Source of the DNA: Gloeopeniophorella convolvens
Taxonomy: Eukaryota > Basidiomycota > Agaricomycetes > Russulales
Direction: 5' to 3'
Length of the DNA: 64,000 bases
Assembly (NCBI GenBank): GCA_022496205.1
Contig: WTXD01000020.1
Coordinates: 372,001 to 436,000 of the forward strand
Under the pieces are notes generated by a model. That model was not told the DNA's origin and ran no database searches. It was given only the letters and a program-made list of their open reading frames with translations. The translations under genes were made by a program, and so were the position numbers. This document shows, piece after piece, positions 19,877 to 32,212 of the stretch; within the stretch, counting starts at the first letter, position 1; every line of letters starts with the position of its first letter.

Positions 19877-20458
19877 ATGGACAGTGCAGTCTCTTGAGTT
19901 GGACGCTCAATGAATGCTGCTTCGGCAGCGGGGCGGCGTGGTCGACTTGGGTTGCATCTGACACACATAGTGTTATTCTCGCTACCTCATCAACAGCGCG
20001 CATCCACGCGTTGAGATCGATACATGTGCTCGCTAGGGGGCTCGAGCTTCCACGACAGTTCCGTGAGGTGCACACTGCAGCCGAGGTGCAGCAGCCGAGG
20101 CCGCACTAGGGAAGCGAAACGGGGGGAGATTGTCTCTGGGAAAAGTCGAGTGGAATGGGGAATGAGACAGTACTGATGAGACTGAGCTCTGACTCGCGCA
20201 AAAACGATGGCTACCGCAGAATGTTGAAGTATTCCAGGAAATGTTGTTCACATTGGCTACTAGCATTGGTTAGCCCCGGCGAATCGAATAAGACCGAATA
20301 GACTCACGATTATGACTGTCGAGCGATCTATGGAACTAACGGATTGAAGGTTGAGACTCGCTGTGCCATCGGACGTTGCCAGCGGACGGTGGGAAGGGGG
20401 TTGACGGAAGCTGATTGGAGTGGAAGCAAATTGGACGATCCGCAATTGAGAGTTGGCC

Positions 20459-21570
20459 ATGGTACGAGATTCAAATGGAAAACAGCAGCGCAAGGAGGAG
20501 TCCGAGTATCCCGAAGGCCCAATGTTACGTAAGTGGCCGAGGGATGGCCGCCCCGCATCGACCGCGCTGCCGAGTCCATGCTGCGACAGCGACGACAATG
20601 ACGACGACGACCAGCTCACTATGTCCCTCCTGCACTTTGACTACGACCGGCGCAGGGTCTGCGCAAGCTCATTCCCATTCTTCAACAACATCACCTTGGG
20701 CAGACACCCCTATACAGCAGGCGTCCACATCACCGGCGCCCTCGTACGCTCCTACCTCCCCCACTACCCCACTCAGCCCGCTCATGCAGTTCTCGCTCGA
20801 CCCTGGGATCGGACCCTCTTCTGCATGCACTCCAACCCGCCATACAGCGAGCCTGACTACGCCGTGCCCGTACATGTCAGCTCCGCCGACTGGGTGCCGC
20901 CGGCATGCGCGCTGATCAGCATGCTCGTCGAGAACCTGATCGATGAGGACTTTGTGTACGAAGAACCGGGCTTTGGTGATGCGCGGGTGGTGTGGCGTGC
21001 GGGAATCATATTTATGGGCTTCGCGTTCATGACGGACGGGCTCGCGGAAGGCGTCGTGCGTTGTTCCACTATACCCTCCTCTTGTTCGTACTGTTCGCTA
21101 AGGCCGCCGCCCGCAGGCAACGCTTGTGCTCAAGTATGCCATACGTGTTTACCAGCAGCGGCACGGCGACTCTGCGAACGTCGCGGTGGACGTCTCCCTC
21201 ATGCTTTCCGCCGTCGTGCTCTGGATCGCGCAGAGCGGCAGGCGCGAGTGAGGGTACGGCCTCTGGCGGCCGGGCCGGGCCTTCGAACCTAGCGTCCGGC
21301 TCCCTCGTGCCACGAGCACTGCTATAGTATTCAAAGGCGCGCACGGGTTCCACCTATCGTCATCCCCAGGTCAAACTGCGGAGCTCGTGATAAGTGCACC
21401 CATATCCCGCTTCGCAAAGCGCAGTTGTCAGTGCAACTAGCGGCGGCATCTTCATCATCCCTGGGTTTCTCTTGTTCGTGTGGCTGCTCTCGAGGTTTGC
21501 TCGGGGGTACTTGGCGGTTTCTGTAGCCTCCATTATCTTAACTTTGGTACGTGCACTGTTTGTCTACTAA
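20459..21570 (+). CDS. Putative multi-pass membrane protein (unrecognised family), possibly degraded
   Basis: A frame from ATG 20459 carries an acidic N-terminal stretch (CDSDDNDDDD), then hydrophobic segments (around TDWVPPACALISMLVE and RAGIIFMGFAFMTDGLAEG). An intron (about 21051-21115, donor GTCGTG) leads to LVLKYAIRVYQQRHG and SLMLSAVVLWIAQSG. A later exon near 21440-21570 encodes GGIFIIPGFLLFVWLLSRF and ends TAA at 21570. Five or so membrane segments are likely. The linking exons between 21250 and 21430 are unclear, and an in-frame TGA after WIAQSGRRE at 21250 must be spliced out or is a break. A homologous, clearly broken copy lies at 34965-36020 beside NLR-C. I do not recognise the family. 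Confidence 0.4.
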
Positions 21571-21804
21571 CCGCATCGTCACTGATCGTAAACTATAAGT
21601 CGATCAAGACGGTGCCCTGCGCCATTTGGACGTGCTTAAACGGTCGTCAACACGGCATTGGGAAGGCGTGGGGCAAAAATCATAGGCTAGAATCGTAAGA
21701 TGTGTAGTTGCACATTTCCCGCGGATGAAGGGCGGTCGATACATAACAGCCCGGGCTTTATATATATGTTCGTTGTGTATTTGCACGATGGCCACGTGAA
21801 AATG

Positions 21805-21863
21805 AGAGTGGTCTACTTGGATATAAATGCTGATTTAAAAAAAAAAAAAAGAGTGGTCTACTT
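21805..21863. mobile_element. Tiny poly(A)-tailed insertion with 14-bp target duplication
   Basis: The 14-mer AGAGTGGTCTACTT occurs at 21805-21818 and again at 21850-21863. Between the copies are about 31 bp ending in a run of 14 A (21837-21850). This is the footprint of target-primed reverse transcription (LINE machinery) with a near-total 5' truncation. A replication slip is the alternative. Confidence 0.5.
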
Positions 21864-22797
21864 TCAGACCGTTTGGGCGCTTATTTTATTCGAGAGTTTC
21901 TTTCTCGCGTGCCTGAGTCTGCGCGTGGACCCGAAAGTGCGAGACATTACAGTAACTTCTTGATATGTACCCTCGCCGCGAGTGACACCCTCGCCACGGC
22001 GACTGCCTGTTTGGCGGTGGCAGAGCTGTGTCTGGCGCGCAATCCACAGGGCGGCAATCGCGCAAGTGCGTCGAGAGAGGATTAGGAGTGCGCGGCTGGA
22101 CATGGAGAGGCCACCCGACCGGGGTACACATCTGCATCAGGTTGTATCAGTCGGAGTCTGGAGAATGCTAAAAAGACTCGCACCATAGACATGGCCAATG
22201 GCCATGGATGTCGATGAGGACGGCCCACACTGTCGAAGTTCGGTTTGCATTCGTAGCACGCGATTCGTCACAGATCTAGATAGCGGGTTCGATGGGCGAC
22301 TCGAATCCATTTGCAGAGTCCCGCCGCTCCGGGCCCCGGCCAGGGGGCTGAACCGAGCTGAACCGAGCGCTCGAGCCGCCAGGGCCCTCGGTAACTTGTT
22401 GACGCGGATGGTTGGAGGCCCGCGGAGCTCATTTCTCTCGTTAGTCGATGACCACGGTGAGCGATTGCCCTCACCGCCATCAACAGCCACGCGCCACGGT
22501 CACCATGAATCGCCAACAGGCTTTGGCAAGTAGCAATCATCTCAAGTCGCTCGCAAGCGCTTCCGGCGCTTCGCAGAGTCCCCGTAACAAGCCACGCTCT
22601 CTCACGCGCTGTGCAAAGGCGCTCTATCAGCTGTCGATCCCCGCCGTCAAGATTCAACACGCCGCAGTGCCACATCATTATCTCGTGTCCTCATACAAAC
22701 TACGACATCCCTCGACTACCCTTGATCCTCGACTCTTGGATCTCGGCTCTGCGGCCCTCGACGGCAGCAACCACCCTTGCATCGTCTACATTCCTTC
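21864..22797. other. Upstream region of NLR-B
   Basis: No gene seen. From about 22500 onward it is recognisably similar to 42300-42480 (minus strand), the region upstream of NLR-C, so the duplicated block includes the promoter of the NLR. Confidence 0.5.
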
Positions 22798-25700
22798 ATG
22801 GCGAGTGATCAGCTTGCGTTGGCGCCGTAAGCAGGACTTGTACCCTGCGTGGTGCTGTTACTCATCGATTGCGTGTTACACGCGTCTTCTCGTTAGCCCA
22901 GGACAACCCGTATCCCAAAGCCTAGGATCATCGTACGATCCGTCTGAAAGTCCACCCCGACGTTCCCGCCTTCGGCTGAGAAGTGAGTGCCCTATCTTGC
23001 CTGCCCGCATTCGGGAATGCTGAGCGCATTTGCTTGTCCAGTCATTCATGCCGACGGTCTTCACGTCACGGGGCTTCTTGACAAGTTTATAAAGCACCGA
23101 CGCTTCTACGTGACTGCAACGGACGGGGTCACCACCAAGAGGACCAAAGCTATCAAGAAGGAGAAGCAGTTGGCAAGGTGGGACGAGTCACTCGACAGTC
23201 TGTGTGTTTTTCCTGCAGTTGCTTTCAGTTTTTGGTTGTCACGGACCTAATACTTTCCTGCAGCACACTAGACCCATCCTCGCGGCTCACGCTACGGGTA
23301 TTCGCGAAACGGGATAATCACGACGACGCACTCGTGGGAGAGCTTGAGCTTCCCTATACTGAGCTGGTTCATGGTTCCGCTCCGCGCGGTGCGTCGTGCG
23401 ATTGTTACACACCCCTCCCGCCCTAGTCGCTGAACGGCCTCCTCATAGACTTTCACCTTGCTCCTGTCAATCCCTCTACCAAACAGTCGCAGCGTATCAC
23501 TCTCCGCCTGGTGATCACGATCGAGCGTGCAGAGCATCATTCCGAGGCGGCCTTCTCTTCCAATGTCTCTGAGCCATCCTCCGTCCCCGGCAAGGTGAAC
23601 GATAGTCCAATCCGCACCCCGTCATCTACCCCATCCGCCGCCGAGACGGTTCCTAGCGCACCTTCGGTTGCAGAGATGCTCGATCGAGTTAGCTTGCCCG
23701 CTGTTAATAAAGCAGCTGGAAAACTCGCCGCATCCTCGGCGCCAGTTTCCAGCATGGCGGATTACGCAGAGCAAGTGCCAGATGCCCTGGATCAGGCCGG
23801 AAACACGTACGACACGTGGAGCGTTGTCCTCGCAAGGATGAAATGGGTTGTTGACTGTACGGAGAAAATTGCTGAGGTTTGTGTCTCTCTTCGATCCTGC
23901 CCGCGTCGTTGCCTTACGACTGTATCCTAGATTCATCCATACGCCAAGATCGCATGGAGCGTCCTCTCGTTGATCCCCAAGGTGCGCCTCCCTGGCTTTT
24001 TGATCTAGAAGACCGTCTCAGGTTTCCATGAACTCGTCCCCGCAGACGATCTTCGCCCAAGTCAAGCTCGATGAAAATGTGAAAGCATTGGTCCTCGCAA
24101 TACACGATGCTTTAGATCTTGCGCGTGACGCGAGCGCGTTTGAGAGCAATATCCGGGACTCAGCTCAGAGAGAAATCTTGATGGACATGTTGACCCATGC
24201 CTGCACCTGTGGCAGGTTCATCCAGAAGTACGCAAACGATACACAATTCTGTACGTCTCAGACGAAGCATGCGATCTTCGTGGGTTTGATCTGACGCGGA
24301 GCCGTGATTCTCAGGGAAGCGATTGCGGAAGAATATGGGACGTGGGGTTGACGCCCGCGTTGAAAGCTACTGTTCCAAGCTCGTGGCGCTGCGCGATGGA
24401 TTCTTGAGGCATGCCACGGTGACCATCGAAAAGACGACGTTCCAAATCTGGGACGTCGTAAGTGGCGTTTCCGTCCAAATCGATCGGATGTCTAGGCAGC
24501 TCGATGGGATTTCCGGCCAGCTGGAGGGCGTGTTGGGTGAGGTCGCTGATTCAGGTACGAACCTGCAGTTCGATGACCGCGCCATGCATCTCACGACGTG
24601 TGTTGTAGGTATCAGTTCGGTGATCCGAGACATCCCATATACGTCGGGTGCATCCTTTCGCGGCGATAAAGGTTGTCTGGAAGGAACTCGTACTGCGTTC
24701 TTGGACTACATCACCAACTGGGTGAATGGTCCTGACTCGGAGTCAACGCGCGGGCTCATACTGTTCGGGCAAGCCGGGACAGGCAAGTCGTCCATCGCGC
24801 ATGAAGTCGCACACCTCTTCCGCGAAATGCATCTCCTGGCGTCATCCTTCATGTTCTTACGTAGCGAACAATCCAAACAGGAATCTCATTTCCTCTTTAC
24901 CGGCCTCGCACGCGACCTCTCCGACCGTTATCCCGCATTCCGTTCTTCTTTAGCGAAGGCTATCCAGCATGACACGGTCGCTCTGAAAGGTACAAAAGAC
25001 CTCACCATCATATTCAAATCCCTATTGTTAACCCCGCTCGCGGACACGGTCCTCGTCGGTCCTGTTTTTCTCGTTATCGACGCCCTAGATGAAGCACAGG
25101 ACGCGACCGGCCCGCATGGGATACACACGTTCCTCGCGGGTCACATCCATGAACTTCCCTCGAACTTCCGTATCCTGATAACCTCCAGACCTGAGTATGA
25201 CATCAAGCGTGCCTTTCACGGCGTCATGTCGGTCAGCGCCATCGGATGGACGATCCAGAGTTGTCTTCTACCTCTGAGAAGGATATCCACGCGTACCTCA
25301 AACACAATCTATCCGCTGATCTCTATCGTAAACATGGTGAGAAATTCGCGAAGAAGGCGGAGGGGTTATTTCAGTGGGCTGCCGCGGCTTGTGGATATGT
25401 CAACACTCGTCGGCGCGGACTCACGGAGGACGAGCGCGTGGCTCGGATACTGGATTCAACACCAGGACGTCCCAGCGGATGGATCCCCTAGACGAATTGT
25501 ACCTCAAGATTCTCGAGTCATGCTTCGACTTGAGCGACCCGGTCATCAAGCGTAGATACCAGTCTGTGATGGGTCAACTCTTGGTCGCATTCGAGCCACT
25601 TTCCAGCCATTCGTTGACGGCTCTTCGCCGTCACCTGGCCAGTCGTGGTACCGATAGCAGTGACTCCGTCTCGGCCATCGTTAGCGACCTCGGTTCGCTT

Positions 25701-28657
25701 TTAAGCAATGTCGCCTCCACCGACGCGGACAAGCCGATAACCCCACTCCACACATCATTCCGCGACTTTCTCACTACAGAGGACAGGGCCGGGAAGTTTT
25801 GGGTTGACCCCGCAGATTCGCATCTTCAGATGGCGTACTGCTGCCTCGGCCTCCTGATTGACGAGGTCCACTTCAACATGTGCAAGCTTGTGTCGTCGTA
25901 TCAAAAGAACTCGGACATTCCTGATATCCATTCCCTTGTAGCCCGCTACATCTTCCCCGCCCTATCCTACGCCAGTCGTTTCTGGGATGACCATTTGCAA
26001 CACGTGTCGTTTCATACCGATTTCGTCGAGAAACTTCAGGCTCTCTTACTGACGAAATTCCCATTCTGGCTCGAGTCTCTCAGCCTCCTTGGATGCATCG
26101 ATCTTGCTCTGCAAGCATTGTCGACGTTGAAAGGATGGCTAACCAAGGAACAGAGTGTAAGCGCTTAGAGGCTCCCATTCTTTTCACCATACGCCGGTTC
26201 TCACAATGAGCGCTCTGACAGAACCCCACTGCGGAAGTACGCACACTTTCGGCATTCGTCGACGACGCGACCACATTCGTGCGGTACTTTGCCATGCCCA
26301 TGTCCCAGAGCGCCCCGCACATCTACCTGTCTGCACTCCCGTTCTCCCCAGCGTCATCACTTGTGTTCAAGCAATATCGCAAGATGTTCCCGAACACGAT
26401 AGCGCTAGAGCGGGGGCGGCTAGCTCGTTGGCCGGCGCAAGAGACGGTCATCGGCGTTAGCGCAGTGTGCCTTTCTATCACGTTCTCGCCGGACGGCACA
26501 CGCGTTGCTTCCGGCCTGGCGGACGGTACCATTCACATATTCAGCTCCTCGACCGGTCAGGAGATCAGAGGGCCGTTCGCTGGGCATAGGGGCTCTGTCA
26601 CGTCCGTCGCATTCAGCCCAGATGGCCGACTCGTCTCTAGTTCGCTTGATGGTACAATCCGAGTGTGGGATATTGCGACAGGGGAGGCAGCCTTAGAGCC
26701 ATTCGTGGGGCACACGGGTCGGGTCAACACTGCCGCACTCTCACCGGATGGCCGATACGTCGCCTCAGGCTCGGATGACCGGACAATCTGCGTTTGGGAT
26801 GTCTCCACAGGGGAGATGGTCATGGAGCCATTCACGGGTCACGCAGGCCCCATCAACTCTGTTGCGTTCTCGCCGGAAGGTCTCAACATCGTCTCAGGCT
26901 CGAGCGATAAGACCATCCGTATATGGAGTGTAATAACGGGAAAGCCGGTCGCGGGGCCCCTCAAGGGGCACGACGCCTTTGTCAGCTCTGTCACGTTCTC
27001 CTCGGACGGACGATACGTCGTCTCTGGCTCAAGGGACGGCACGATACGTATCTGGGACGCGACAACAGGGAGTTCGGCCGCGGAGCCACTCAAGGGACAC
27101 ACAGGCTCTGTTGAGTCTGTCTCTGTCTCTCAGGACGGTCAATATATCGTCTCATGTTCATCCGACTCAACAATCTGCATCTGGAATGCCGTGACCAGAT
27201 TGCCGGTTGGGGAGCCACTCACTGGCCACGGGAGTGCCGTCAGGTCGATTGAACTCTCGCCGTCAGGTCGACACATCGTATCAGGCTCGGAAGACAAGAC
27301 AGTACGCATCTGGGACATATTCGCCACGCTGCCCGCCGATCCCTCGATGCAGGGACCTGTGGAGCGGGACCTCAACATCTCACTTCCGCAGAATGGTCAA
27401 CGTTTCTGCATCACCTCGCGTTTGGAGGGCCACACAGTGGTCGACGCTATGGGCGTTTCCGAGGCACAGACAAGTTCTGGACCACTCGGAGGCCATACGG
27501 ACCGGGTTCGGTCAGTGGCATTCTCACCGGACGGCCGAGTTGTTGCCTCGGGCTCGGCGGATCGTACGATTCGCATATGGGATGCTGCGACAGGGGAGGC
27601 AATGGGAGAGCCGCTCACGGGACATACAGATGAAGTCAGCTCTGCCGTCTTCTCTCCGTGTAGCCGATCCATTGCTTCTGGTTCGTATGATCAGACAATT
27701 CGCGTCTGGGACGTCACGACAGGCCAAGTTGTCGTCAGGCCACTCGAAGGACATCGAGGCAAGGTCATGTCTGTCACGTTCTCCCCCGATGGCCAGCGAA
27801 TCGCCTCGGGCTCTTTTGACAAGACGATCCGCACCTGGGATGCCGCAACGGGAAAGGCATTGATGGAGCCATTCACAGGTCACACGGATAGGATCTGGTC
27901 CGTCGCGTTCTCGCCGAGCGGCCAACATATCGCCTCGGGGTCGGACGATAGGACGATCCGGGTGTGGGACGCTACGACAGGACAGGCAATCGCAGGACCA
28001 TTTATAGGACACACGCATTGGATCTACACTGTCACATTCTCTCCCGATGGCCGATACATTGCCTCCGCCTCGCTCGATCGGTCAATCCGCATCTGGGATG
28101 CCGTGACAGGATGGCCAGCTGCAGATCCTTTCAAGCGACTCGACGGTTTTCCCATCTCTGTTTCATTCTCGCCAGACAGTCGCCATATCGCTTCGGGCTG
28201 GACAGATGGTGCAATTCGCATCCTGGGCGCCAAAACGTGGCGCGAAGCCTCTGACCCGCTCACAGGACACGCAGGCAGGGTCACATCTGTCGCCTACTCT
28301 CCCGATGGTCGACACATTATCTCGGGCTCATTCGACACCTCAGTTCGATTATGGGCGACGCCGGCGACCAACGCATCCGCCGCAGGTGCTCCTCGTTTGG
28401 ACAGTTCCCGCGCCAGCCATCACGGTCGCGGTCCCCCAGTTCTCGCAGACTTTCGGACGGATAGAGGGTTCGTTGTTGACAATGATGGGTGGATTCGAGG
28501 TTCTGGTGGTGAGCTCGTTGTCTGGATCCCGGAACCGCACCGGGTTGGCCTTCCGCGGCCGAACAATGTATGGGTCAGGGCGAAAAACGAGACGGTCTTG
28601 GATAGTAGGCATTTTGTTCGTGGAACGGGTTGGGCGGCGTGTTACAAAGCCGACTAG
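22798..28657 (+). pseudogene. NLR-B: NACHT-WD40 STAND gene with two frameshifts
   Basis: Start ATG 22798 (MASDQLALAP) is shared with NLR-C. Short introns follow at conserved positions. Encoded in order: C2-like domain (RLRLR, IHADGL, FYVTATDG, LTLRVFAKRDNHDD), Ser/Pro linker, helical domain (ENTYDTWSVVLARMKW, TIFAQVKLDEN), NACHT with Walker A GQAGTGKSS near 24780 and Walker B VFLVIDALDEAQD near 25080. After intron 26157-26221 come 14 WD40 repeats and the conserved C-terminal module. Relative to NLR-C one base is missing near 25244 (after SVSAI) and one near 25472 (CCC for CCCC), so the frame moves twice in the NACHT C-terminal region. The WD40 exon itself is open. The gene is probably a recent pseudogene; base-calling errors are the alternative. 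Confidence 0.85.
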
Positions 28658-29030
28658 TGCTTATATGCGCATTGCATCGTCGATTTGTGCCTTCGTTAAT
28701 ACCAGCCATCGCGGTGTACGATAGTTTTGCTCATGTTGCGGATTTGCGTGTTGTAAAGATGTCTACTGAGTTCACGGGTCAAAAATTGTATGGAAGGTAC
28801 TTCAACGGCGCAGAGACCTCGCGGGCACGCCCTCGCTTGTAGAGTACATAGGAAATGTTTACTGGTCCTACGAAAAGTGCAGTTTCCTGAGCTGGATGTG
28901 GAGTGCAGAAGGCTGCTTCAGCAGCGCGGTCGATCTGGGTCGGATCTGACCCACACAGTGTTATTTTCGCTAACCAACAGCGCCTGTCTACGCCGCGTTG
29001 AGGGAGTTGATACATGCCTCACTGCCAGGA
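28658..29030. other. 3' flank of NLR-B, shared with the other NLR copies
   Basis: Non-coding. It matches 2426-2624 joined to 19877-20050 (the NLR-A flank split by the retrotransposon), and its first part matches the region just 3' of NLR-C (36335 downward). It gives the empty-site sequence for the outer element. Confidence 0.7.
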
Positions 29031-30400
29031 TCAACTTCTTTCAAGCGATGTCGCACATCGCGATGGTCGGCATGGACGATACGCTCGGCGTGGGGCTCGA
29101 GTGGACGCGGACGCAGAGGCGGACGCGGACATTGATGTAGATGCAGCGGATGCTGAGGTGGATTCTCGAACGACCGTCGACAGGTCACGCGCACGACCAC
29201 CGCGCAGAGCCGGCTGCACTCGCGCCGCGCACCGAGCTGCCGCCGCGCTCTCGCTACGCTTCGTCGGCGCGTGAGCATGCGGCGCCAGGCCCGAGACGAG
29301 CAAAGAGGACTCGCTACGTCACCCAGGCCAGAGCTGTCTCCTTTTCCTCTCATCTTTGCCAGCAGCCCCATCTCACCTCGCTCGTCGCCGTGCTGGCGCA
29401 TACCCCGCTCACTCGATTCCTTGCAACTCGCCATGGCCACTTAGTACTCAGTACTATCAATACCGGCAACAGCTCTCGCGTCTTGCCATTCTGCCGCCCG
29501 GCCAGGTCCAGCAGTAATTCCCGCTCTTTCCTCCAGCCTCCCGACCGCGATCCACCAAGACTTTCCCCCATTGACCCTCCAAACCCCCATTCAGTGATCC
29601 TTCTCCCCCCTCCTTCTGTCATCCCCAGCCATCATATGCACTCCACACACTGCGTCAACCGCGTCGTCCTCACCTCACTGCAGCCGGCATCCTTCCCCGC
29701 CGGACATGCTGATGACCCCGCACAGATAGGGTTCCTTCGCCTCCGGACCGCTCGTGGGGCCCTCCTTCCCGCCCTTCCAACAGGACAACCGCCGCCAGCT
29801 CAGCATGAGCACCGGCTGAAGCACGTCATCCAGGTCTGGTCATGCGCCAAGTTTGACCGCTGCGCAGACGACGGCGACATGCGATGGAACGTGCTCCCGA
29901 GCAAGCGACGTGGCGATACGCAGCATGGGGAAAATATGAGTGCTCGCCGCCGGATTCAGGCGCGAAGGCGACGTTTGCTGCCGATAGATAGATACCACAC
30001 CATTCGCCCTGGACAGCTCCGGGGCTATGCCGGCGACGTATGGAATGTGCAACCCATCTCAGTGTATGATGCGGGACCCAGTGGGTGGTGGCAACGAGAT
30101 GGCGCCGCGCTACTCGGGCGCGACTCTGGGCGCGCGGATGCGCTACCCTGCGGGCACATGGCGGGTCCTGTAGAACTTCAACTTTGAGGGCGAGCCGCAA
30201 GCCTACTACGTCTTGTACCAAGTGCTCTCGACCAATCCGTGTCCTTGTTCACCGATAGAGTCACACTCCAGATGGACAGCGTTGAACCAAGGACAGCACG
30301 CCTTGCCCACTCGACTTGCCATCGTAGAAGTTCAGTATGACGTGCCGGGGGAACATTGCTCTTTGTTGGAGTCCATCTGCCACTACCAGACGTATTAATG
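29031..30400 (+). pseudogene. Scrambled fragments of an unrecognised gene
   Basis: Short segments match the minus strand of 43630-45650. SHIAMVGMDDTLG near 29045 corresponds to SHIAMVDIDDTLG near 45290. DNA at 29605-29640 matches about 45730. 29826-30000 matches about 44400-44230. The segments are in a different order from the other copy and no frame links them. No functional gene is visible. Confidence 0.45.
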
Positions 30401-30682
30401 CATAATTTTACAGCTTGTTGTAATCGACTGAACGAAAAAATTACCTCCGTCACTACTTGCTTCTTGAGTGGATGTGAGGTTCGAGATGCCTGAGCGAGGA
30501 ACCGGGCGGAAACAGCGGGCACATTGGTGACTCGGAGCAGCGTTAGAAGTCACCGTGACCGCCGTCACTGGCGCTGCTGGCGCCTGGGCGTGACGTGATG
30601 CACTGCACGTGTGCGTGACGCTTTGCTTACGGTTGCGGAAGCTCCGCTTAGACAACCACTCCCACTTTCACTCTACAACGAC

Positions 30683-31736
30683 ATGGGCAACGACGGAGGC
30701 AGCATCCCCGACCGGCGCGACCTCGTGCGGACAAAAGCCAAGGCCGAGCAAGCCGACAAGGCGAACCAGACCCGCGCGCGGTGGTTCTTCTGCGCGCTCT
30801 CCAAGGTGCGCCCCCCCCTCGCTCCCCGCATATGTGTCGCGGGCTGACGTTTCTCCAGCGCCCGCTGCGGGAACCGCTGGTGGCATGCGAGCTGGGCAAG
30901 CTGTACAACCTGGACGCGCTGCTCGAGTTCCTGCTGAACCGCGCGGCGTTCGGCGACGGGCAGGAGATCTGCGGGCACGTACGCTCGCGCAAGGTGCGCC
31001 CCTCCCTCCCTCCTCGCCTCGCATTCGCTCACCAGACTCCTTCAGGACGTGACGCAGCTGACGCTGGCGCCAAACACGGCACCCAAGGCCGACGAAAATG
31101 GAGGTGCGGAGCGCGCGCTGGCGGTGTGCCCGCTGACGTTCAAGGAGATGACGGGCGCGGTGCCATTTGTGTACCTCGCGCGGTGCGGGTGCGTGTTCTC
31201 GCAAGCAGGGTTGCGCGCGGTGTCGTCGCCGTCCTCCGCGACGCCCGACAAGGAACAGGACGGGGAGACGGAGGGCGCAGGCGCGGGCGAGCTGGACGTG
31301 TGTCCGCAGTGCGCGACGAAGTATAATCGCGCGGAGGATGTGCGGCTGATCAACCCGGGGCCGGAGGAGGAAGAGCGGATGCGGACGGCGATGGAGCGGC
31401 GGCGCGCGGGGGGCAAGGGAAAGGGAAAGGGCAAGGGGAAGAAGCGCAAGGCTGCGGCAGAGGAGGAGGAGGGCGCGCCAGCGGCGAAGCGCAAGGCGGC
31501 GGGGAACGGGCCGACGGTGGCGCTGGGGGCGCGGCGGGAGGTGGCGAGCAAGCTGGCGGCGGAGGAGGCGAAGCGCAAGGCGGAGATGAGCGACGCGGTG
31601 CGGTCGCTGTACCGGACGAAGGACGGGCCGGAGCGCAAGGAGACGTTTATGACGATGGGCACATTCACGCGGGTGGGTGCTTCGTCTCTCTTTTTCTGCG
31701 TGTGTTTGGCTGACGGGTTGGCTGCAGTACGCCTGA
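30683..31736 (+). CDS. rtf2: Replication termination factor 2 (Rtf2)
   Basis: Four exons: 30683-30805, 30859-30993, 31046-31672 and 31728-31736, giving 297 residues with all junctions in phase. The N-terminus (MGNDGGSIPDRRDLVRTK), the CELGKLYNLDALLEFLL segment and the Rtf2 RING-like part (CPLTFKEMTG, YLARCGCVFSQAGL, CPQCATKYNRAEDV) are diagnostic. A basic run (GKGKGKGKKRK) should act as a nuclear signal. The C-terminus ETFMTMGTFTR-YA is typical and is completed by a last exon of only two codons. Rtf2 proteins act at stalled replication forks and, in fission yeast, in site-specific fork arrest and splicing. The gene lies head-to-tail with PSD, 476 bp upstream of it. Confidence 0.9.
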
Positions 31737-32212
31737 GTGCTCGCTGTGTGTGTGTAGGATGTATTGTACGAGTAGTGGACGGACCGATGAGCCGATTCAG
31801 GGTGACGTGGGCGTGATTAGTCTTGCCGTTTGCCGTCGTCGCTGTCCGACGCAGGCGTAACGCTGCACTCTTTTAACTACTTTGCCAACTAGTAACTAGA
31901 AACTAGTCCTACTTACCTACTTATTCCCATGCACCCACGCCCACCCACATTGCTCCCCCGAAGACGACTCGTCGCCGTCGCCCGCTCGTCGCCCGCCCGC
32001 AGCGCGTTCCCCCGCCTAGCCGTCGCGCGCGCTGCCGCTGCTTATTTTCCGCATGCGCGCGCGCACGACCACGTTGTCTCCCACTACAGCCCGTCGCGGG
32101 CCCTGCACCATAGCGTAAACGATCACGCGGACCGCGCACCGCTATATAGTTGCGTCCTCTCCCGCCGCCGCCCGCTCTCCCGCCCGCGTGCTCACCGCCT
32201 CTGCCCCCCGCC
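31737..32212 (+). promoter_or_regulatory. Intergenic region and promoter of PSD, with TATA box
   Basis: TATATAG at 32143-32149 lies about 65-70 bp before the PSD start codon. The rest is GC-rich with no other gene visible. Confidence 0.5.
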
